The notes beneath the pieces are model-generated. The model saw only the letters and a program-made list of their open reading frames with translations, was not told where the DNA came from and did no database searches. The translations under genes and the position numbers were made by a program. A stretch of DNA of 64,000 nucleotides from Hyphomonas sp. (GTDB lineage: Bacteria; Pseudomonadota; Alphaproteobacteria; Caulobacterales; Hyphomonadaceae): positions 868,001-932,000 of the forward strand of contig NZ_CP051230.1 in assembly GCF_017792385.1 (NCBI RefSeq), given 5' to 3'. How positions within the stretch are numbered: position 1 is the stretch's first letter; each line of letters begins with the position of its first letter. Below, in pieces: positions 16,867 to 25,662 of the stretch.

Positions 16867-17846
16867 GGATGGTCTCCTGTCTGGTGGTGAAGAAGCGGTT
16901 GGATCTGGTAGTCCCCGGTCGCATCGAGATCCTCGACCCGGGCGAGCTCGGAAAGCCTGCGCGCCGATCCGCGTCCCGAGAGGACGGCGATCAAGTCGAT
17001 CGTTTCTGCGATCATCGCGCGGGGCACGGTGACGACGGCTTCCTGGATGAGCTGTTCGAGGCGGCGCAACGCGCCGACGGCCGAGCCGGCATGGATGGTG
17101 CCGATGCCGCCGGGATGGCCAGTGCCCCATGCTTTGAGGAGGTCGAGCGCCTCAGCGCCGCGCACCTCGCCGATGGGAATGCGGTCAGGACGAAGGCGGA
17201 GCGAGGAGCGAACGAGATCGGAGAGCGACGCAACGCCATCCTTGGTCCGCAGAGCGACAAGGTTGGGCGTCAGGCATTGGAGTTCGCGCGTATCCTCGAT
17301 CAGAACGACGCGGTCGGAGAATTTGGCGACTTCCGCTAGCAGCGCGTTGGTAAGGGTGGTCTTGCCGGTCGAGGTGCCGCCGGCGACGAGGATATTGGCG
17401 CGCGACGTGATGGCGTCACGCAAGGTCGCCGCCGCATCGTCTGGCATGATCCCGGCGCGGACATAGTCTTCGAGCGTGAAGACGGCGACGGCGGGCTTGC
17501 GGATCGCGAAGACGGGCGCGGCGACCACAGGCGGCAACAGTCCCTCGAACCGCTCCCCCGTTCCCGGCAACTCTGCCGACACGCGCGGAGATCCCGCATG
17601 GACCTCGGCGCCGACATGGTGCGCAACCAGACGGACAATGCGCTCACCGTCAGCTGTGGAGAGCTCTACGCCCGTTTCGGTGAGACCTTCGCTCAGCCGG
17701 TCGACCCACAGACGCCCGTCCGGATTGAGCATCACCTCGATAACCGCAGGGTCTTCGAGCCATGCGGCTACGTCGGCCCCCAGAGCGGTTCTGAGCATGC
17801 GTGCGCCGCGAGTGAGAGCTTCTGATTTTAAGGTGCATACGGTCAT
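16863..17846 (-). CDS. trbB: Conjugal transfer ATPase TrbB (VirB11-like)
   Basis: The 327-aa traffic ATPase has Walker A LVAGGTSTGKTTLTNALL (about residue 159), the Asp box VVLIEDTRELQ, and the His box TGHPGGIGTIHAGS. VirB11 proteins form hexamers at the inner membrane that switch the machine between pilus assembly and DNA transfer. It is the first gene of the trb operon; palindromes upstream may be its control region. Confidence 0.95.
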   Translation of the reverse strand: MTVCTLKSEALTRGARMLRTALGADVAAWLEDPAVIEVMLNPDGRLWVDRLSEGLTETGVELSTADGERIVRLVAHHVGAEVHAGSPRVSAELPGTGERFEGLLPPVVAAPVFAIRKPAVAVFTLEDYVRAGIMPDDAAATLRDAITSRANILVAGGTSTGKTTLTNALLAEVAKFSDRVVLIEDTRELQCLTPNLVALRTKDGVASLSDLVRSSLRLRPDRIPIGEVRGAEALDLLKAWGTGHPGGIGTIHAGSAVGALRRLEQLIQEAVVTVPRAMIAETIDLIAVLSGRGSARRLSELARVEDLDATGDYQIQPLLHHQTGDHP

Positions 17847-17885
17847 CGAGGGCCCCGTGTTTGATTTCGGGGCTCATTAAGAAGA

Positions 17886-17929
17886 CCGCTATCGGGTTAG
17901 CGGCAACAGTCTTGTAGGCGTAGTACAAG
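17886..17929. promoter_or_regulatory. Two palindromes upstream of the trb operon
   Basis: CCGCTA (17886-17891) and TAGCGG (17898-17903) form a 6-bp inverted repeat, followed by CTTGTA-N7-TACAAG at 17911-17929, a perfect 19-base palindrome of the size seen for LuxR/TraR-type or repressor operators. They lie 40 to 85 bases before the trbB ATG, where a promoter for the transfer operon is expected. The identity of the binding protein is unknown. Confidence 0.45.
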
Positions 17930-18048
17930 GGCGGCGCGCAAAGGCAGGGAGTCGCGTAGAGCGCTGGAATGAGTGAGGGCTACTTTTCGGATAATTGTGC
18001 CGTTCATGCCCGCTGGATCAGTGACCGCCTCTGGTGCATGTTGGGTCT

Positions 18049-18738
18049 ATGGGGCATCCAACCAACAAGACTTCTCCGCGCGTTCATCGCTGGACCTACA
18101 CCGTCGAGGCTGACGAGGTCTCATTCGTATTGCCGGATGGGTGTGTCGACATCCTTGTCTCGTCCTGCGGCGAGACCAACCGCGTCTTGATTGGCCTCAC
18201 CAATTGGGACTTCTCGCCAAGACAGGTGAAGCTAAAGGCGGGAACCTCTTTGATTGGTTACCGATTGCGGCCAGGAACCACCATTCGCCTGTCTGATCTT
18301 CAGATCGAAAATGGCGCGCATTCAAATCTGGGACCAGAAATCGAATGCAGTGTGAGGCATGATCAGGAGGTTGAGGAGATCATCTATGATCTCAGTCTTC
18401 CGGGTAGCGGTGTAGAGCGCTCGGCCAAGCAGCAAGGCGTGTCGGAACGAACCCTGCAACGCCGTTTTAAGGACCTTTCCCTTCCGCCTCCGATCTTCTG
18501 GCGTCAGTTAGGGCGGGCCAGGCGGGCGGTTCGGGCATTGCCATGTCGCGTTCCGCTTTCAGATATCGCGTTCGAATATGGCTTTAGCGATCAGGCTCAC
18601 ATGACGCGGGAGTTCTTGCGGTGGTTTGGACGAACACCGGCGCAGTTGCGCCAGGACTCAGCCACATTAAACGAACTGGCTCAACCGGGCTTGAGCAATT
18701 GGTCAGATGAAACCGTCTTGAAGCCTGTAAGCCTGTAA
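18049..18738 (+). CDS. AraC-family transcriptional regulator
   Basis: About 229 aa with an N-terminal ligand-type region (VSFVLPDGCVDILVS) and a C-terminal AraC HTH pair: VSERTLQRRFKDL and VPLSDIAFEYGFSDQAHMTREF. The ATG at 18049 is preferred; a GTG at 18034 is possible. It is inserted with the two following convergent genes between trbB and the ribbon-helix-helix gene, and overlaps the 3' end of the DUF1801 gene by 58 bases. Its target is probably the adjacent VOC/DUF1801 pair, but no operator is evident. Confidence 0.85.
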   Translation: MGHPTNKTSPRVHRWTYTVEADEVSFVLPDGCVDILVSSCGETNRVLIGLTNWDFSPRQVKLKAGTSLIGYRLRPGTTIRLSDLQIENGAHSNLGPEIECSVRHDQEVEEIIYDLSLPGSGVERSAKQQGVSERTLQRRFKDLSLPPPIFWRQLGRARRAVRALPCRVPLSDIAFEYGFSDQAHMTREFLRWFGRTPAQLRQDSATLNELAQPGLSNWSDETVLKPVSL

Positions 18739-19034
18739 GCCTGACTTAGGAAGTCTTCGCATCGCTTTTCAACGATGTCCGACAGGCCAACGAGCTTGAT
18801 GTGTCGCCGACGTTTCCCACGACCCTCTAGGATTTCATCCGGGTCGTCGAGTTGTGCGCCATGGGTGAACTCCAGGGATACGTGGCTTGTATAGGCAAAG
18901 ACACCGCAAAATTGCGACTTGGGTTGCCCAGCGATGCTTTCGACGATGACGCCACCATACTTCTCGACAAAACCCGCATTGGGCTCGACCGAGAGGACCA
19001 GGATTTTTAACCGCTCGATGATCTCATCCTGCAT
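18681..19034 (-). CDS. DUF1801-type protein
   Basis: The 117-aa protein starting MQDEIIERLKILV contains FAYTSHVSLEFTHGAQLDDP followed by GKRRRHIKL, the pattern of the DUF1801 (YdhG-like) fold. Biochemical role unknown. It begins 4 bases after the stop of the VOC gene, so the two form an operon; a longer start at 19073 would overlap that gene and is less likely. Confidence 0.75.
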   Translation of the reverse strand: MQDEIIERLKILVLSVEPNAGFVEKYGGVIVESIAGQPKSQFCGVFAYTSHVSLEFTHGAQLDDPDEILEGRGKRRRHIKLVGLSDIVEKRCEDFLSQAYRLTGFKTVSSDQLLKPG

Positions 19035-19038
19035 GGCG

Positions 19039-19428
19039 TCAACTCGGCAGCTGTACGGCCGAGCAAATTTCAATCAGGTAGCCATTCGGATCGGACACAT
19101 AGGAGGTCGTCTGTCCCCAGGGTTCGTCGCGTGCGTTCTGAATGAGCGTGGCGCCGGCATCGACAGCCCGCTGCAAAGCACCCGCCACATCATCTGTCTC
19201 GAAGGCGATCTCGAATGTCGGCGCATCCGGTCTTGGCGAAGCCGGGTTCTTGTCCAACTGGCGCATCAGTTCCTTGGAGGAAAAGGCGAGTTTGGTGGTC
19301 CCGGTCGTCATTTCACCGTAATCACCGCTTTCATGAAGGAACGCTCGTTCAAGCCCGAACGCCCTTTCGAAGAAGTCCAATGACGCGGAGACGTCATCTA
19401 CGTACAAGATTGTATAGCGAAAGATCAT
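19039..19428 (-). CDS. VOC-family (glyoxalase/bleomycin-resistance-like) protein
   Basis: The 129-aa protein shows the VOC pattern of two beta-alpha-beta-beta-beta units: ILYVDDVSASLDFFERAFGL at the start and TSYVSDPNGYLIEICSAV at the end, with the metal-type Glu in the last motif. Such proteins isomerise or sequester small electrophiles; the substrate cannot be told from sequence. First gene of a two-gene cargo operon with DUF1801, next to an AraC regulator. Confidence 0.85.
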   Translation of the reverse strand: MIFRYTILYVDDVSASLDFFERAFGLERAFLHESGDYGEMTTGTTKLAFSSKELMRQLDKNPASPRPDAPTFEIAFETDDVAGALQRAVDAGATLIQNARDEPWGQTTSYVSDPNGYLIEICSAVQLPS

Positions 19429-19547
19429 TCAAGGTACCTCGCATAGAGTTTGCGTAAGACAGCGCTACGACGCATCGACATGGATGTCTTGAAAAAAGCC
19501 GACATCCATCGGCTTTGAAGCATCATGCATTTTGGAGCTCGGCGCCT

Positions 19548-19970
19548 TCATTGCTCTGATCGGAGACTGGCGACTTCCTCCGAGATCTCCTTGGTCAGTG
19601 TGTTCCCCTTGGCCAGCCGCCGACCGAGCGTTTCTACAAAGCCTTCATACCGCTCGCGGCCTTTCGCCTGCGCTGCGTCGCGCATCGTATCTGGCAGCGG
19701 CGGAGTCGTCGTGAGCCAGAACCGGACGAACAATGCTATCGCTTCGTTGCCGATCGTCACATCCCGCTCAAGGCGCTCGACAGCGCGGGTCAGCCGGTCA
19801 AGTCGCCGTGTGATCGCAGCCTCGCGCTGATCGGCGGCGTCCGGTGAGAGATAGGAGGCCAGCGCCGCTTCCACGATCTGGGATTTCGACACATTGCGCC
19901 GTGCCGCCAGCGCGTCGAGCTCCGGCGACAACGACGGATCGAAATAGACATTGAGCCGATCTTTCTTCAT
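19548..19970 (-). CDS. Ribbon-helix-helix (CopG-like) protein next to traG
   Basis: The 140-aa protein (MKKDRLNVYFDPSLSPELDA) has an N-terminal ribbon-helix-helix domain with VSKSQIVEAALASYL, then a helical region (ITRRLDRLTRAVERLERDV). Proteins of this type sit between traG and trbB in many trb-type elements and may regulate transfer genes or assist relaxosome assembly. ATG at 19970 follows the traG stop by 8 bases; a TTG at 19982 would overlap it. Confidence 0.85.
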   Translation of the reverse strand: MKKDRLNVYFDPSLSPELDALAARRNVSKSQIVEAALASYLSPDAADQREAAITRRLDRLTRAVERLERDVTIGNEAIALFVRFWLTTTPPLPDTMRDAAQAKGRERYEGFVETLGRRLAKGNTLTKEISEEVASLRSEQ

Positions 19971-19978
19971 GGCGAGCC

Positions 19979-21988
19979 TCAAAGATCGATGCCGTCATCG
20001 GGATCGAGCGAGGCTTGGCGCGCGACGCTTTTGAACCGCCCCTGCATCTGCCGGGCACGCTGCGCATCATCATCCGGCTCATCGTCGAGACCTGCGAATT
20101 CTTCCCGTGCCGGCGCTGTTCGTTCCGGTGCGATGTCTTCATGCTCGGGCAGTTCCGGCTCGCGGCGGATGCCGCTGTCACTGTCCTCACTCCCGTAGCG
20201 GAAGGCCTTCTTCCTGGGGTTGGGCGCAGCGATGGTAGCTTGTCCGCTCCAATCATCCCTTTGCGGATTGTGGGGCGCGGCGTGATCGGCAACCAGTTGC
20301 GGCGGTTCGACGATGCGCAATTTGAACTGCGGGTCGATATAGTAGCGCGCCTTCTTCCCCCGGATCGGCGGTGCGCCTGAGACGAGGACAATCTCATCAT
20401 CCGGCGGCAATTGCATGATCTCGCCGGGCGTCAGCAAGGGCCGCGCGGTCTCCTGCCGAGAGACCATGAGATGGCCGAGCCAGGGTGATAATCTGTGCCC
20501 GGCATAGTTCTTCATCGCCCGCATCTCGGTCGCCGTGCCGAGGGCGTCGGACACGCGCTTGGCGGTGCGTTCGTCATTCGTCGCGAAGCTCACCCGGACA
20601 TGGCAGTTGTCGAGAATGGCGTTGTTCTGACCGTAGGCCTTCTCGATCTGATTGAGAGACTGGGCGATGAGGAATGCCTTGAGCCCATACCCGGCCATGA
20701 AGGCGAGCTGGCTCTCGAAGAAATCGAGCCGCCCGAGCGCCGGAAACTCGTCGAGCATGAGCAACAGGCGGTGGCGCTTGCGATTGGCGTTCAACTCCTC
20801 TGTCAGCCTGCGTCCGATCTGGTTCAGCACGAGGCGGACCAGCGGCTTGGTGCGGCTGATGTCGGAGGGCGGCACGACGAGATAGAGCGTGGTCGGCCGC
20901 GCGCCGGAGACCAGATCTCTAATTCGCCAGTCGCAGCGGCTGGTGACCTTGGCGACGACGGGATCGCGATAGAGGCCCAGAAAGCTCATCGCCGTGGACA
21001 GGACGCCGGAGCGTTCGTTCTCCGACTTGTTGAGGAGTTCTCGCGCCGCCTGCGCCACGACCGGGTGCGGTCGGTCGCCCAGATGCGGTGTGCGCATCAT
21101 CGCCGCGAGCGTCGCCTCGATCGGCCGGCCGGGATCTGAGAGGAAGGCGGCGACGCCGGCGAGCGTCTTGTCGGCCTCGGCATAGAGGACATGGAGGATC
21201 GCGCCGACGAGCAGAGAATGGCTGGTCTTCTCCCAGTGGTTCCGGCGTTCGAGCAGGCCTTCGGGGTCGACCAGAATATCGGCGATGTTCTGAACGTCGC
21301 GCACCTCGCTGTCGCCGCGTCGGACTTCCAAAAGGGGATTGTAGGCCGCGCTCTTCGCATCGGTCGGATCGAACAGGAGGGTGCGGGAAAAGCGTGACCG
21401 CCAGCCGGCCGTGAGATCCCAGTTCTCGCCCTTGATGTCATGGACAATGGCCGAGCCCGGCCAGGTCAGCAGGCTCGGCACGACAAGCCCGACACCCTTG
21501 CCGGAGCGGGTCGGCGCGAAACACAGCACATGTTCCGGACCGTCGTGCCGGAGATATCGGTTCTCGAAGCGGCCGAGCACGACGCCGTCCGCGGCAAGCA
21601 GTCCTGATGATTCAACGTCTCTTCTCTCAGCCCATCGTGCCGAGCCATAGGTGGTGACGTCCCGCGCCTCGCGAGCGCGCAGGACGGAGAGGAAGATGGC
21701 AACGGCAATCGCGGCGATCCCGCCACTGCCTGCGATGATTGCGCCCTCGACGAACACGCGCGGCGCATAGGCGTCGTAGAAATACCACCAGACGAAGAAG
21801 CTCCAGGGCGGATAGACAGGCCAGCCGAGGACGTCCGTCATCGGCTCGCCGAGTTGCGGCTGAAAGCCGAGCCGCCATGCGGTCCACTGCGTCGCCGCCC
21901 AGACGAAGCCGACCGCAACGAGCGAGACGATGATGATCTGGCCCCAGAGGATCCTGGTGGCCTGTGTTTGCTGTGTCTTGATCGGCAT
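19979..21988 (-). CDS. traG: Type IV coupling protein TraG (VirD4-like)
   Basis: The 669-aa protein starts at 21988 (MPIKTQQTQATRILWGQ) with an N-terminal membrane region (IIIVSLVAVGFVWAATQW and a second segment near residue 80), then an ATPase domain with Walker A FAPTRSGKGVGLVVPSL (about 159) and Walker B LLMLDEFPALGRLDFF (about 411). It recruits the relaxase-DNA complex to the secretion channel. The open frame extends upstream to 22120 but that part overlaps the relaxase gene and lacks homology-like sequence. Acidic Asp/Glu-rich C-terminal tail. Confidence 0.95.
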   Translation of the reverse strand: MPIKTQQTQATRILWGQIIIVSLVAVGFVWAATQWTAWRLGFQPQLGEPMTDVLGWPVYPPWSFFVWWYFYDAYAPRVFVEGAIIAGSGGIAAIAVAIFLSVLRAREARDVTTYGSARWAERRDVESSGLLAADGVVLGRFENRYLRHDGPEHVLCFAPTRSGKGVGLVVPSLLTWPGSAIVHDIKGENWDLTAGWRSRFSRTLLFDPTDAKSAAYNPLLEVRRGDSEVRDVQNIADILVDPEGLLERRNHWEKTSHSLLVGAILHVLYAEADKTLAGVAAFLSDPGRPIEATLAAMMRTPHLGDRPHPVVAQAARELLNKSENERSGVLSTAMSFLGLYRDPVVAKVTSRCDWRIRDLVSGARPTTLYLVVPPSDISRTKPLVRLVLNQIGRRLTEELNANRKRHRLLLMLDEFPALGRLDFFESQLAFMAGYGLKAFLIAQSLNQIEKAYGQNNAILDNCHVRVSFATNDERTAKRVSDALGTATEMRAMKNYAGHRLSPWLGHLMVSRQETARPLLTPGEIMQLPPDDEIVLVSGAPPIRGKKARYYIDPQFKLRIVEPPQLVADHAAPHNPQRDDWSGQATIAAPNPRKKAFRYGSEDSDSGIRREPELPEHEDIAPERTAPAREEFAGLDDEPDDDAQRARQMQGRFKSVARQASLDPDDGIDL

Positions 21989-22011
21989 TTCTTTTCCTTC
22001 CGGGAGAATGC

Positions 22012-23769
22012 TCAAAGGCTGAGCCCGCGCTTGCGGCCGAGGCTCCAGTCGATCCCGCCGCCGGGCGTCATCGTGCCCGTCACGGGCTGGCTGAGGTGGC
22101 GTTCGAGCTGGGGCTTCCACGGGACGAGTTCGAAGCCGAGGCCGTCATCGACCATGGCGAAGCGACCCGAAGCGAGATCGAGCCGCCGGCGATAGGTGCC
22201 GGAGATGCGATCACCCTCGGCGGGCTTGCGGCGAGGCAAGCCGGTCTCGGCCTCGATAGCCGCCGCCGCCGTGTCGAGTTCTCGGTCGCGCAGCGTTTTC
22301 AGAAGATCGCGGGCGAAGGTGATGCGCTGGCCGTTCCTGGTCGCCAGCCCCTCGGCGACGAGATGATCGCGACGCCGGTCCAGTGCCCCGCGGACCTCGG
22401 CGCCGAACCCGCCCATGCTGAGCGGCGCGCGTTCCTTTGCCAGTTGCACTCGGTCGAGCCAAGTGGCGCCGTTCGCGCCGATCTGGGTTTCGAGGTTGAG
22501 ATCGGAGCGGCCGACGAGGGCCATGCGCTGACCACCGCCATCGTTCGAACGCGAGACACGCGTTTCGACAATGCCGCCTTCGGGCGTGTCGCCCGTGGCG
22601 TCGAGATCGTTGAAGCGCAGATGATGGACGCGGCCGTCCACCGCGTCGATCACGGCATAGGCTTCGCCGCTCAGCTCGTCATGGAGGCCACGTTCGACGA
22701 GCCTTCCCAGCACCGGGGCGTGAGGCGTGTCTTCAATGGCGAAGTCCGCTTGCGCGCGATCGGGTCCGCCCGCCATGGCGCGGTGCATGGTCTTGATGAT
22801 GTCGCCCCGGATGGAAAGCTCGCGCAACGTCTGTTGGGCGCCGGGCTTCAGCGACCACACCGCGGGGGCGAGCCTGTTGGCGAGGCCGAGCCGTTCCAGC
22901 GTCTGCGCGCGGCCGATCAGCAATTTGCGCAATTCCGGATCGCGCGGCTCCGGCGATCCCGGACGCAGATCGGCAACGCCGGCGCCATCATCGACAAGCC
23001 CTTGCAGCGCGCGGTCGAGACCGGTCCAGCGCTCGGCGGTTACTTCCGTCTGAAGCCCGGCTGCGATCTCCCGCTCGGTGCGTGGGCCGAGCTCCAATTC
23101 GACCAGTTGCTCGGCGCAATCGCGGAGACCCCGGCTGATATAGTCACGCGAGATGACGAGGTCTTTCCCATCGTCGGCACGGCCGCGCACCAGCACATGG
23201 ACATGGGGATTGTCGGTATTCCAGTGATCGACGCCGATCCAGTCGAGCTTGGTGCCGAGACCGCGCTCGGCCTCGTTCATCAGGTCGCGCGTGAAGGCGC
23301 GCAGGTCTTCGAGGCGGTCGGCGTCTTCGGGTGAGACGATGAAGCGGAAATGATGCCGGTCCTCTTCGCATCGCCCGGCGAAGGCACGATCATCGACGCT
23401 GTCCGCTTCGGCGCTGAACATGCCCGCGTCGCGACCGTCGCGGGTCACGCCCTCGCGCTTGAGATAGGCGATATGCTTGGTGAGCGGCGCGGAACGAAAG
23501 CGGACTCCGCGATGGCGGACGATCCGCGCCTTGACGACGACGCGCCGCTGGGTGCGCGCGAGCCCCCGTGCCGCACCGGCGAACCGGCCTCGACCGAATT
23601 GCGAGCCGCGACCGCGTCCCTTCGAGCCGCCCGGCTTGTATCCGGTGTGTCCGGCCTTGCGGGCAGCGCCGATGACCTGACCGACGAAGCTTTGCGCCTT
23701 CCGGACGCTTGTCCCCTTATTGCGGATACGGCCGGGCCGGATGCGCATGTCATTGTCGCGGTCGCTCAT
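22012..23769 (-). CDS. Relaxase (DUF3363-type, VirD2/TraI-like)
   Basis: The 585-aa protein starts MSDRDNDMRIRPGRIRNKG with a basic, Gly/Arg-rich N-terminus, then a nicking domain with the candidate nucleophile Tyr in LTKHIAYLKREGV, EEDRHHFRFIVSPEDA and the His pair of NPHVHVLVRG. The second half (ELRKLLIGRAQTLERLGLAN onward) is a DUF3363 region. It would nick oriT and lead the strand into the recipient. It ends 23 bases before traG; the upstream noncoding gap is the natural place for oriT. Confidence 0.9.
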   Translation of the reverse strand: MSDRDNDMRIRPGRIRNKGTSVRKAQSFVGQVIGAARKAGHTGYKPGGSKGRGRGSQFGRGRFAGAARGLARTQRRVVVKARIVRHRGVRFRSAPLTKHIAYLKREGVTRDGRDAGMFSAEADSVDDRAFAGRCEEDRHHFRFIVSPEDADRLEDLRAFTRDLMNEAERGLGTKLDWIGVDHWNTDNPHVHVLVRGRADDGKDLVISRDYISRGLRDCAEQLVELELGPRTEREIAAGLQTEVTAERWTGLDRALQGLVDDGAGVADLRPGSPEPRDPELRKLLIGRAQTLERLGLANRLAPAVWSLKPGAQQTLRELSIRGDIIKTMHRAMAGGPDRAQADFAIEDTPHAPVLGRLVERGLHDELSGEAYAVIDAVDGRVHHLRFNDLDATGDTPEGGIVETRVSRSNDGGGQRMALVGRSDLNLETQIGANGATWLDRVQLAKERAPLSMGGFGAEVRGALDRRRDHLVAEGLATRNGQRITFARDLLKTLRDRELDTAAAAIEAETGLPRRKPAEGDRISGTYRRRLDLASGRFAMVDDGLGFELVPWKPQLERHLSQPVTGTMTPGGGIDWSLGRKRGLSL

Positions 23770-24016
23770 GAAAAAATGCCCGCTAGAAAGCACGCGGCAC
23801 GGTGAAACCCGCATGAAAACAAGGGATTGGACCGTGGGGCGGCACTGCATCCATGGCCGCAGCGGGCTAAATACCCAAAAACAACAACGACATAGCGCGC
23901 ATTAGTGCCACGCCTTTTATCTCGCCCTCCCGTTGTTGTTGCGCCTTCCGTCCCCGTCGTTCCTCCCGGAAGCACGCCATCGCGCGACGGACTGCGCGAG
24001 AGTGCGATCAGCGGGG
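23770..24016. other. Intergenic region upstream of the relaxase, candidate oriT
   Basis: This 247-base gap in an otherwise tightly packed transfer cluster contains a 10-bp perfect inverted repeat, AACAACAACG at 23880-23889 and CGTTGTTGTT at 23931-23940, flanking an A/T-mixed 41-base segment. Position next to the relaxase and an inverted repeat are typical of transfer origins. No known nic motif is recognised, so the call is tentative. Confidence 0.35.
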
Positions 24017-24703
24017 TCATCGCTGATCCCCGGTTCCATGTGGCGGGAAAAGGCTGTCGGAAGCGCCCGATGTGTGCGGAGGATAAACGTCGGCGCTGCT
24101 GCCTGAGTGCGTTTCGTCAGCAACCGATTGTCCATCATTGTGGACGGCGAAGAGTGGCGCCTCGCGCCAATCCACGGTCAGAATTGCGCTCTGCTCTCGC
24201 CGTTCTGCTGCAACCGATGCGCCGATGAGCGGCGCCAGCGCCGCAACATAATCGCGGGTTTCTCGGGGTAGTGGGCGACCTGTGGCTAGATGCTCGGCAT
24301 AGCGCGTCGGCCCCGCATTATAGGCGGCGAGGAAGCCCGGCGATCCGAAGCGGTCATGCAGTTCACGGAGATAAGCGGCGCCCGCCAGAATGTTGTCGCG
24401 AGGATCGAACGGATCGCGCCCCAGACTGTAACGCGCGCGCAGCTCATCCCAGGTGTCGGGCATGATCTGCATCAGCCCCATCGCGCCTTTTTCGCTGACG
24501 GCGCGCACGTCGCCGGCGCTTTCCCTGCGCATGACGGCGAGGATCCAATGCGCCGGGACGCCGAAGCGCTGCGCAGCTTCGGCGACATAGGCAGCATAGG
24601 AATTGCCGCCTTGTTCCGTCCTGGAGGACGCGGTCTCTGCTGATACGGCGTGAGAGACAACCACGCCGGAGAGCAGACCGCAGAGGAGGAACTTCGCCAT
24701 CAT
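24017..24703 (-). CDS. Lytic transglycosylase (SLT domain), conjugation-associated
   Basis: The 228-aa protein starts MMAKFLLCGLLSGVVVSHAV, a signal peptide, followed by a Slt-type domain with the catalytic Glu in MRRESAGDVRAVSEKGAMGL, the MQIMPDTW motif and LAAYNAGPTRY. It would cut peptidoglycan to let the mating channel pass, as VirB1 does. The C-terminal 60 residues are low-complexity Ser/Pro-rich. The longer open frame to 25087 overlaps DUF736 and is rejected. Confidence 0.9.
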   Translation of the reverse strand: MMAKFLLCGLLSGVVVSHAVSAETASSRTEQGGNSYAAYVAEAAQRFGVPAHWILAVMRRESAGDVRAVSEKGAMGLMQIMPDTWDELRARYSLGRDPFDPRDNILAGAAYLRELHDRFGSPGFLAAYNAGPTRYAEHLATGRPLPRETRDYVAALAPLIGASVAAERREQSAILTVDWREAPLFAVHNDGQSVADETHSGSSADVYPPHTSGASDSLFPPHGTGDQR

Positions 24704-24722
24704 CGCGCAGCGCCGAGATGGT

Positions 24723-25070
24723 CTAGCCGCGCTCATCGCGTTTCTCGGGACGCTTTGCGGCGCGATTCCAAAGGAGCGCCCAATGCTCGTCTTCCCCGTC
24801 CGTCTTGAAAAGATTGGCGCGGATCGGAAACGCAAAGGTCGGGTCGTCGATCTGCAGAGAGATGTATTCGCCGGCTTTCTCGCCGGTGCGTTTCCAGCCG
24901 GCGCCGATTTCCGGTCCGTCTTCATCGCCGTGATGGATGCGATAGTCGGGCGCGTTCTCGCTGTCTGACGGCGTTGCCGGAACGAGCGTGAGTTCTCGGT
25001 AGAGAATGAGCGTGTGAAGACGTCCGGTGAAGCCGGTTTCCGTGCGAGTGAATTGACCGATCTGAGCCAT
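24723..25070 (-). CDS. DUF736 family protein (first copy)
   Basis: The 115-aa protein starts MAQIGQFTRTETGFTGRLHT and shows the DUF736 pattern: APDYRIHHG, EIGAGWKRTGEKAGEYISL and DDPTFAFPIRANLF. DUF736 proteins are common in alphaproteobacterial plasmids and ICEs; their function is unknown. It lies between traF and the transglycosylase gene with short gaps, probably one operon. A second copy is at 28808-29140. Confidence 0.88.
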   Translation of the reverse strand: MAQIGQFTRTETGFTGRLHTLILYRELTLVPATPSDSENAPDYRIHHGDEDGPEIGAGWKRTGEKAGEYISLQIDDPTFAFPIRANLFKTDGEDEHWALLWNRAAKRPEKRDERG

Positions 25071-25083
25071 GGGGAAGTTCCTT

Positions 25084-25662
25084 TCATTTGCGGTCGGATG
25101 AATTTGGAAGAGCGTCGGCGTCGCGATCAGCGCGCCAGACATAGCGGTCGTCGCCGTCTTCATCGGTGAGGATCGGGACGGCGCGTCCGACCACGGCGTC
25201 CGCCGGGAGCGCGCCGAAATAGCGACCGTCGAGACTGTCGGGATGGCTGGGATTCAGGAGGAAGAGTTCGGTCTCAGCGACGATGTGGCAGCCCTGCCAA
25301 ACGGGCAGGTCGCGGCCGAAGCGATCGCTTGGCTGCGCCTGCGCCACGGTGGTGTCGTCGACAGCGACAGCGGCGCCATCGCGGCAGACGTGCTGTCCGG
25401 GAAGTGCAGCGATGTGCTTGAGGAGCGGCACGCCTTCGGGCAAGTAGCCGCGTTCGTCGAGATAGATCGCAAGTGATTTCGGAGGATGGACAACGACCAG
25501 ATCGCCGACGACAAGATCGTTGTCCGATGCGACGGCGTAGAGTCCGATCGGCGCACTCGCGGATGCGTTCCAGATCAGCTTGGGGCTCACATGAACGAAG
25601 GCCAGTCCGCCGATCGCGAGCACCGAGAAATAGGTCGTCATGACGTAACCGAACCGGGTCAT
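25084..25662 (-). CDS. traF: Conjugative transfer signal peptidase TraF (S26 family)
   Basis: The 192-aa protein starts MTRFGYVMTTYFSVLAIGGL, with one N-terminal membrane segment, then NASASAPIGLYAV containing the nucleophilic Ser and LLKHIAALPGQHVC containing the general-base Lys. TraF of RP4 matures and cyclises the TrbC pilin, so its likely substrate is the TrbC encoded at 16537-16866. The start overlaps the DUF2840 stop by four bases. Confidence 0.92.
   Translation of the reverse strand: MTRFGYVMTTYFSVLAIGGLAFVHVSPKLIWNASASAPIGLYAVASDNDLVVGDLVVVHPPKSLAIYLDERGYLPEGVPLLKHIAALPGQHVCRDGAAVAVDDTTVAQAQPSDRFGRDLPVWQGCHIVAETELFLLNPSHPDSLDGRYFGALPADAVVGRAVPILTDEDGDDRYVWRADRDADALPNSSDRK

Noticed and set aside
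22096..23334. 412-codon plus-strand frame over the relaxase
   Set aside because: Antisense to the relaxase, whose motifs are clear; the translation is rich in Ala/Gly/Arg without domain pattern.
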